A stretch of 32,703 bases of DNA from an uncultured Bacilli bacterium (GTDB lineage Bacteria > Bacillota_I > Bacilli_A > RF39 > UBA660), in the NCBI GenBank assembly GCA_934089255.1, contig CAKOJI010000012.1:1-32703 (forward strand). The letters are read 5' to 3'. Positions 27,958-32,703 of the stretch are shown piece after piece. The position numbers were made by a program, and so were the translations under genes. Positions within the stretch are counted from its first letter, which is position 1. Every line of letters begins with the position of its first letter. The notes beneath the pieces were generated by a model. It had not been told where the DNA came from, did not search any database, and saw nothing but the letters and a program-made list of their open reading frames with translations.

Positions 27958-28876
27958 TTATTTTTACTCCTATCAATTCTTCTTTTTTTATACCATTTAA
28001 GTATGAACTTACTAACATTTGTTTTTTTCCAGAAGGTATAAATTCAGTTATAACTACTTCACCATCTAAACAACCTATGCCTATTCCATCTTTATATATA
28101 TGATTTATTATACCTATGTTAGATTTTGTTTTTTCATATCTGACTTTTACTATTTTATATTCTGTATTATTCATAATAAAATAACTTCTATTGTATAATG
28201 CTCTAACTTTGTTATATATATCTTTATAATTTTTATTAAAGTCTATTAACTCATCTTTTCTTTTTATTATATAAGCAAATGTAACTAAATTATTATCTTG
28301 TTTTATATTATCACACGTTCCATCTAATATACTTGGTAGTGTTCTAATAAGTAAATTAGCACCTAAATAACTTAATTTATCACTTAAGGTATTTATATTG
28401 TCTTTTTCTTCAATTTTTATAGATTCTTGTTTTATAATATTTCCGTCATCCATACCCTCTGCCATATACATTATAGTTATTCCTGTAACGTCATCTCCAT
28501 TTATTATACTAGCGTGAATTGGTGCACCACCCCTATATTTTGGTAATAAAGAAGCATGTACATTTATACATTTATACTTTGGATAATCAAGAAGAATTTT
28601 TGGTATAATTTGTCCATAAGCACAAGTAATAATAATATCACATTCTGTTTTTAATATTTTATCGTAATCTTCTTTAATTTTATTAGGTGTAAATACTTCT
28701 ATATTGTTTTCTAATGCTAATTTTTTGATGGGACTTGGAGTTAGTATTTTTTTTCTACCAACATAGGCATCTGGTTGTGTAACTACTAATCTAACATCGG
28801 TATTCTCTATTAATGTTTTTAATACTGGAACAGAAAACTCTGGTGTTCCCATAAATATTACTTTTAAATCTTTCAT
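27947..28876 (-). CDS. fmt: Methionyl-tRNA formyltransferase
   Basis: A 309-residue enzyme that formylates initiator Met-tRNA with 10-formyl-THF. N-terminal Rossmann start KVIFMGTPEFSVPVL (5-19), then the catalytic loop INVHASLLPKYRGGAPIHASI (Asn, His; about 107-127) and TGITIMYMAEGMDDGNI with the catalytic Asp, followed by the C-terminal OB-like domain. Normal length. The usual neighbours priA, def and rsmB are absent; a membrane-anchored gene follows in the same operon. Confidence 0.96.
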   Translation of the reverse strand: MKDLKVIFMGTPEFSVPVLKTLIENTDVRLVVTQPDAYVGRKKILTPSPIKKLALENNIEVFTPNKIKEDYDKILKTECDIIITCAYGQIIPKILLDYPKYKCINVHASLLPKYRGGAPIHASIINGDDVTGITIMYMAEGMDDGNIIKQESIKIEEKDNINTLSDKLSYLGANLLIRTLPSILDGTCDNIKQDNNLVTFAYIIKRKDELIDFNKNYKDIYNKVRALYNRSYFIMNNTEYKIVKVRYEKTKSNIGIINHIYKDGIGIGCLDGEVVITEFIPSGKKQMLVSSYLNGIKKEELIGVKINEK

Positions 28877-28918
28877 AATGATATCACCAATATTATTTTA
28901 GCAAAAAAAAAAAGATTT

Positions 28919-29242
28919 TTATAGTTTTTTATTAGCTAAATGTTTTATTAATTTATTTTGTTCTTTTATTGTTTTTTCTTTTTTTCTTATATCATTTATA
29001 AGAAAATTATACTCTTCTTTTTCTATTATTATATATTTACTATTACCATTATCATTAAAATTTCTAATAGTATTTATTAAAAGTGAGACTCCTGATATAA
29101 ATAAAGATAGAAATGTTATAAATAGACTTGTTATATTATTTGGATCTCCAATAAACATTAATGTATTTATCATAGAAATAATAATTGATACTACTATTAT
29201 ATTTCCTATTATATTTTTATTTTGTACTTCCTTTTTCTTCAT
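28919..29242 (-). CDS. Small membrane protein with C-terminal coiled coil
   Basis: A 107-residue protein: basic N-terminus, two transmembrane helices (about 11-31 and 38-60), then a charged cytoplasmic helix (KEEYNFLINDIRKKEKTIKE...). No family is recognised. AAAGGA precedes the start. No clear terminator separates it from fmt, so read-through into fmt is possible. Confidence 0.55.
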   Translation of the reverse strand: MKKKEVQNKNIIGNIIVVSIIISMINTLMFIGDPNNITSLFITFLSLFISGVSLLINTIRNFNDNGNSKYIIIEKEEYNFLINDIRKKEKTIKEQNKLIKHLANKKL

Positions 29243-29330
29243 AAAAAAATCCTTTCATTGATTTATTTTATCAATAAAAAGATTTGACTTAAACACGGTT
29301 TTTAACATTTTATCGTTACTTTACATTTTT

Positions 29331-29570
29331 TTAATCTTCTCTGTCAATACTATCAAATAATTCAGTATCAAAAAACTCACTTAATTTAATTCCTAGTCCA
29401 TCACAAATTCTGTAAATTGTTAAAAGTTTAGGATTTTTAGATTTACCATTTACTAAACTATCAACAGTACTTTGTGTTAAACAAGATATTGTGGCAAGTT
29501 TATTTACTGTTATATCTCTTTCTTTTAAAATTTCTAATATCTTATTAGATACCGCATCCTTCATTTTCAT
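29331..29570 (-). CDS. XRE-family (Cro/C1) HTH regulator
   Basis: About 79 residues from the ATG at 29568-29570, chosen because AGGTG lies six bases upstream; a GTG at 29579 lies inside that site. The HTH is textbook: ILEILKERDITVNKLATISCLTQSTVDSLVNG followed by LLTIYRICDGLGIKLSEFF (shown here by its ends: helices cover about residues 8-62). It consists of little more than the DNA-binding domain. Its target is unknown; the dyad-rich gap upstream (29580-29731) is the natural place for an operator. Confidence 0.85.
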   Translation of the reverse strand: MKMKDAVSNKILEILKERDITVNKLATISCLTQSTVDSLVNGKSKNPKLLTIYRICDGLGIKLSEFFDTELFDSIDRED

Positions 29571-29672
29571 AATAATCACCTAATGTAATTGTATAAATTT
29601 TACTAACACCATTGATAACGTTGTATTGTTAAATTGAGTGATTTTGTAAAATTTAATTCAATTAAAAAGTTC

Positions 29673-29705
29673 TTAATGATATATTAAAAATGTATATATC
29701 ATTAA
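29673..29705. repeat. 12-bp inverted repeat upstream of the XRE gene
   Basis: TTAATGATATAT (29673-29684) and ATATATCATTAA (29694-29705) are perfect reverse complements around a 9-bp centre. On the minus strand a T run follows after GAAC, so it may terminate the gene at 29732-29995; it could also be an operator for the adjacent HTH gene. The rest of the gap (29580-29731) has no gene; a TAAC-N8-GTTA dyad lies near 29616-29631. Confidence 0.55.
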
Positions 29706-29731
29706 TAGTTTAGGCAATTATTAAAAAAATA

Positions 29732-29995
29732 TTATAAAGTATTTATTATTTCACCTATTTTTTTTAATAATTCTTGTTTTTCTTGTTCTAATTCTTCTTT
29801 TTCTTTAATCCATATTAAGTATTTATTTTTAAATATTTTAAATGGTTCATTATATAAGTGCTCTTCTAATTCACTTTCAACATGTTTATATCTCATACAG
29901 TATGAATCTATTAAACTTTGGTTTAATTTATCTATAAAATCAAAAGATTCTTTATAAATTTTTTCAACATATTCTTCTGCTTTTTTTTCTTTCAT
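29732..29995 (-). CDS. Small coiled-coil protein of unknown function
   Basis: An 87-residue charged, largely helical protein with a likely coiled coil in its last 30 residues (WIKEKEELEQEKQELLKKIG). No membrane segment or family is recognised. GGGAGTG is the ribosome binding site. It is divergent from the plus-strand HTH-like gene at 30145. Confidence 0.5.
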   Translation of the reverse strand: MKEKKAEEYVEKIYKESFDFIDKLNQSLIDSYCMRYKHVESELEEHLYNEPFKIFKNKYLIWIKEKEELEQEKQELLKKIGEIINTL

Positions 29996-30144
29996 GATAT
30001 TTCACTCCCTAAATTATATTTTTACAAAAAATATAACAATAATACCATTATATCGTTTAAAAAATATATTTGATCAAAAAATGCGCGAAAGTACGGCTAA
30101 TTTGTCTAAAAAGTTATGATAATAATTTCTAAGAGGTGGTGCGT

Positions 30145-30438
30145 ATGGTACAGGTAGATTTTTTGGCATTACAGGACAAGATTTCTGAAGTCAAAAAAGA
30201 TGAAATTTACGAAATTATATGTAAAAATATAAAAAAATATAGATTAGAAAAATATAATGAGTTCAAACAAAATAAAAATAATGGAACAATAAATCCATAT
30301 ACAACTGAAAATATTGCTGCATTATTAGATTATTATCATAATCATTATAAAAGATTTGAAAGTGAAAATGATGGTACAAAGAAAATACCTTTAGAAAAGA
30401 TTATTAAGTTATCTATTATATTAAAAGAGTTTAGATGA
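30145..30438 (+). CDS. Divergent XRE-like HTH protein with insertion
   Basis: A 97-residue protein from the ATG at 30145; AGAGGTGG (30132-30139) is its ribosome binding site and contains the upstream GTGs. EIICKNIKKYRLEKY resembles helix 1 of an XRE domain, and YTTENIAALLDYY ... FESENDGTKKIPLEKIIKLSIIL resembles helices 2-5 with the E-N-G turn stretched. A 13-residue insert (EFKQNKNNGTINP region) separates helices 1 and 2. The call is tentative. It ends in TGA, showing that TGA is a stop in this genome. Confidence 0.5.
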   Translation: MVQVDFLALQDKISEVKKDEIYEIICKNIKKYRLEKYNEFKQNKNNGTINPYTTENIAALLDYYHNHYKRFESENDGTKKIPLEKIIKLSIILKEFR

Positions 30439-30444
30439 TTTTAT

Positions 30445-30481
30445 AAAAAAATAGGAAGTAAAATTATTACTTTCTATTTTT
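30445..30481. terminator. Bidirectional terminator
   Basis: AAAATAGGAAGTAA / TTACTTTCTATTTT stem with one mismatch and A/T runs on both sides, between the convergent HTH-like gene and rnhC. Confidence 0.8.
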
Positions 30482-31430
30482 ATTTCATATTTTTTATTTT
30501 ATCTGTATTTTTAAAATTTAGTTTAGCATATTTTTTTAAAATGTCAAAACCAAATTTATCTATTAAATTTTTACCTACATCATCAACGTTTATTCCTGCG
30601 CCTTTTGGTAAATTAACGCCTATTTCATTACTTAGTTTATCCATTTCTTTTAAAAATACGAATCTCGATATTATACTAGATACTGCAACTGATAAACATT
30701 TATCTTCTGCGTGAGTTGTAAATGTTATATCTTTTACTAAATTATTTGTACCAGCTAAATGTTCATAATATTTTTGTGGATATACAAATTGATCAACTAC
30801 TATTTTTTTATAGTCATAGTTATCTTTATGTATTAGATTATATAGGACTTTGTTATGTAGTATCGCTTTTATCTTATTCATGTTAGTTATACCTTTTTCA
30901 TTATACTCGCTTGGGTATAATATAAAAGTTGTATGAGGAATTTTATTAATTATTTTAGGAACTATATCTTTTATTTTTTCATCTGTTATTTTTTTTGAAT
31001 CTCTTATTCCTAATTCTTCTAACATAAATTTATCTTTTATATCAACATAGCTTGCTGTTACAACTATTGGTCCAAAATAGTCTCCTGTACCTACTTCATC
31101 TGAACCTATAGTTGAAATGTATTTGAATCTTTCATCTTTTAAATCTTTTTCTTTATCATCTTTTTTCTTTAAATCTTTAGCAATTTCACTACTTACATTT
31201 CTATTATTTGTTATTCTTTCTTGTTCAATCCAGTAAGAAGCTTCTATATCAGCACCAATTCCTTGAAACATAATTTTACCTGATTCGTATAGTGTAATTA
31301 CACAGTCTATATCCTTTACTTGAAATACACTATACGGAGGCTTTTTATCTAGAAATCTATCTTCATAAAATTTTATAATATCATTTTTTAAATTTGGACT
31401 TATTTTATATACTATTGTAGTTTGTGCCAT
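30480..31430 (-). CDS. rnhC: Ribonuclease HIII
   Basis: A 316-residue RNase HIII that cuts RNA in RNA/DNA hybrids. The N-terminal TBP-like substrate-binding domain (about 1-85, including MFQGIGADIEASYW) marks it as HIII rather than HII. After a Lys/Asp-rich linker the catalytic domain starts GSDEVGTGDYFGPIVVTA (Asp, Glu); further acidic residues are in DSKKI, VVDQF and TTHAEDKCLSVAVSSIISR. Normal length. It is divergent from cvpA. Confidence 0.94.
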   Translation of the reverse strand: MAQTTIVYKISPNLKNDIIKFYEDRFLDKKPPYSVFQVKDIDCVITLYESGKIMFQGIGADIEASYWIEQERITNNRNVSSEIAKDLKKKDDKEKDLKDERFKYISTIGSDEVGTGDYFGPIVVTASYVDIKDKFMLEELGIRDSKKITDEKIKDIVPKIINKIPHTTFILYPSEYNEKGITNMNKIKAILHNKVLYNLIHKDNYDYKKIVVDQFVYPQKYYEHLAGTNNLVKDITFTTHAEDKCLSVAVSSIISRFVFLKEMDKLSNEIGVNLPKGAGINVDDVGKNLIDKFGFDILKKYAKLNFKNTDKIKNMK

Positions 31431-31511
31431 TTTACATCACCAAATTAATTTTAACACATAATTATTTATTTTTCATCTAATTTATAATATAATTTAATTG
31501 GATGGTGATAT

Positions 31512-32225
31512 ATGAATATAGTAGATTATATAATATTAGTAATTTTAATTCTTTCAGCGGTTAAAGGTTTTAGACAAGGTTTGATACCAAGTATAGTTAA
31601 TTTTGTGGGAGTATTTTTAGTATTTATTATAGCTTTTTATTTAAAGGCGCCTATTTCTAGTTTGTTGTATCAAAATTTACCTTTTTTAAGTTTTGGTGGA
31701 ATTTTTAAAGGTGTTATTGGAGTTAATATATTATTTTATGAAGTTATAGCTTATGGCTTAACTATAATATTGCTTGGAATAGTGTTTGGTATTTTAAAGA
31801 AGATATCTATAGGATTACAAAAATTATTAAACTTAACTATTTTATTAAATTTACCTAGCAAAATAATTGGTGCATTAATTGGAATACTTGAGGGTATACT
31901 ATTTTCATTTATATTATTATATATTGGTAGCGTTATAAATACTACTACAAAATATGTAAATGAAAGTAAATACAGTAGTATAATTTTAAATGATATTCCT
32001 ATAATAAATAGTGTTACAAATAATTTAACTAAGAGTACTGAAGAAATTTATGATACAATTGTTAACAACCAAAATGATACTAATAAGGCTAATTTAGAAA
32101 CAATTGATATTTTAATGAAATATGACATATTGAGTTATGATTCTGCAAATAAATTAGTTCAAGATAACAAGTTGAATATTAAAGGTGTTAATAATGTGAT
32201 AGAAAAATATAAGGGAGATAAGTAA
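31512..32225 (+). CDS. cvpA: CvpA-family membrane protein
   Basis: A 237-residue protein with four transmembrane helices in the first ~150 residues (MNIVDYIILVILILSAVKGF, then three more) and the CvpA signature NIVDYIILVILILSAVKGFRQG (split here: positions 2-23). The C-terminal ~85 residues are soluble and extracytoplasmic or cytoplasmic. CvpA was linked to colicin V production and in Bacillus (YshB) the family lies near mutS2 and trxA. Here it overlaps the thioredoxin gene by one base (TAATG). Molecular function is not settled. Confidence 0.8.
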   Translation: MNIVDYIILVILILSAVKGFRQGLIPSIVNFVGVFLVFIIAFYLKAPISSLLYQNLPFLSFGGIFKGVIGVNILFYEVIAYGLTIILLGIVFGILKKISIGLQKLLNLTILLNLPSKIIGALIGILEGILFSFILLYIGSVINTTTKYVNESKYSSIILNDIPIINSVTNNLTKSTEEIYDTIVNNQNDTNKANLETIDILMKYDILSYDSANKLVQDNKLNIKGVNNVIEKYKGDK

Positions 32226-32524
32226 TGATTAGATATTTAAAGGAAAATGAAGAATTATCAAGCGTATTAGGAAATGATATTACATTAGTTGATTTTTATG
32301 CTGATTGGTGTGGACCTTGTAAAATGTTAGGTACTGTTTTAGAGGGTATTGATTTAGATGTTATAAAAGTAAATACTGATGTTTTTCCTAAATTGGCTCA
32401 AGAATTTGGGGTAATGAGTATTCCTACTGTTGTAGTATTCAAAAATAAGCAAGAAGTTACTAAATTTATTGGTTTTAGAAGCAAGGAAGAAATTATTGAT
32501 ATTATAAATAACTTAAAAAAGTAA
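32225..32524 (+). CDS. trxA: Thioredoxin
   Basis: A 99-residue thioredoxin with the active site WCGPC (28-32), the buried Asp in DFYADWCG, and the cis-Pro loop SIPTVVVFK. It reduces disulfides in cytoplasmic proteins. Slightly shorter than E. coli TrxA (108). Coupled to cvpA by a TAATG overlap. Confidence 0.93.
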   Translation: MIRYLKENEELSSVLGNDITLVDFYADWCGPCKMLGTVLEGIDLDVIKVNTDVFPKLAQEFGVMSIPTVVVFKNKQEVTKFIGFRSKEEIIDIINNLKK

Positions 32525-32534
32525 TAAAATTTTG

Positions 32535-32573
32535 AAAATGTAGTAAAAAGTACTTGAAATTACTACATTTTTA
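32535..32573 (+). terminator. Intrinsic terminator after trxA
   Basis: AAATGTAGTAA / TTACTACATTT stem with a 13-nt loop, then T5. The loop and 3' arm contain the -35 box of the tRNA promoter. Confidence 0.85.
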
Positions 32574-32582
32574 TTATATAAT
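32554..32582 (+). promoter_or_regulatory. tRNA-Arg promoter nested in the trxA terminator
   Basis: TTGAAA (32554-32559), 17-bp spacer, TATAAT (32577-32582), with a start expected near 32589, 14 bases before the tRNA. Confidence 0.75.
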
Positions 32583-32602
32583 TTTTTTTGTAACCGAGTT
32601 AT

Positions 32603-32676
32603 GTCTGCGTAGCTCAGCTGGATAGAGCAATCGCCTTCTAAGCTATCGGTCAGGCTTTCGAGTCGCCTCGCGGACA
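32603..32676 (+). tRNA. tRNA-Arg (anticodon UCU)
   Basis: A 74-nt cloverleaf: acceptor GTCTGCG/CGCGGAC (one T.G wobble), D arm GCTC/GAGC, anticodon loop CTTCTAA giving UCU for Arg, T loop TTCGAGT, discriminator A; CCA is not encoded. Two mismatches stand out: C29.U41 in the anticodon stem (ATCGC/GCTAT) and U53.C61 at the top of the T stem (AGGCT/CGCCT), the second breaking the near-universal G53-C61 pair. Its own promoter lies just upstream. No other feature is seen from 32677 to the window end. Confidence 0.88.
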
Positions 32677-32703
32677 CAATTTATAAAAATAAAACGACAC
32701 TGA

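Noticed and set aside
1..32703. Prophage, integrative element or CRISPR array
   Set aside because: No integrase, transposase, phage structural gene, attachment duplication beyond the 53-bp unit, or regularly spaced repeat was seen.

Overview
The window is AT-rich chromosomal DNA from a spore-forming, low-GC Firmicute. The gene content points to an uncultured gut-type Bacilli lineage of the RF39/Erysipelotrichales kind; that placement is inference from gene content only. TGA is used as a stop (the 30145-30438 gene) and ribosome binding sites are strong GGAGG/AGGTG types, so the code is standard. Nearly all genes are single-copy housekeeping or sporulation genes, with no integrase, transposase, phage structural gene or CRISPR array.

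Layout. 1-86: start of a secreted or anchored protein gene running off the left edge, with a 10-base G/C homopolymer in its promoter region. 295-2737: cadC-cadA metal efflux operon with an operator between its -35 and -10 boxes. 2787-5272: a Dam-type adenine methyltransferase, an orphan HipA-like kinase flanked by near-identical 53-bp terminator/promoter repeats, and a CotD-like coat protein. 5352-5762: a strong consensus promoter and an intrinsic terminator enclosing about 370 nt of hairpin-rich non-coding sequence. 5824-8035: a MraZ-like protein, ffh and a membrane protein. 8287-12380: a sporulation operon (unknown surface protein, SpoIIAA-like, sigma-F-like, SpoVAC, SpoVAD, SpoVAE) with no spoIIAB. 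12461-12894: spoVS and a small membrane protein. 12959-18126: T-box-controlled gatC-gatA-gatB-aspS for tRNA-dependent Asn (and possibly Gln) formation. 18194-19162: spoIVB. 19258-19600: a 30-codon hydrophobic peptide gene inside a long-range RNA stem. 19632-21949: ftsA-ftsZ. 22083-24126: murT-gatD, with GatD lacking both catalytic residues. 24116-24970: a kinase-fold protein. 25033-26474: infC-rpmI-rplT behind an attenuator leader. 26483-28876: a CDP-alcohol phosphatidyltransferase, a membrane-anchored unknown and fmt. 28919-30438: small hypothetical and HTH genes. 30480-32676: rnhC, then cvpA-trx and tRNA-Arg(UCU).

Functionally the window combines translation (ffh, aspS/gatCAB, infC/L35/L20, fmt, tRNA-Arg), division and wall metabolism (ftsA/ftsZ, murT/gatD) and forespore/coat/germination functions. 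The most unusual items are: a candidate type I toxin-antitoxin-like RNA locus between ftsZ and spoIVB; an unassigned structured RNA gene; a possible phase-variable promoter; a SpoIIAA-like protein with acidic residues at the phosphosite and no SpoIIAB; a GatD without its nucleophile; an infC that appears to start at ATA; and an L20 with a Rho-N/SAP-like tail.
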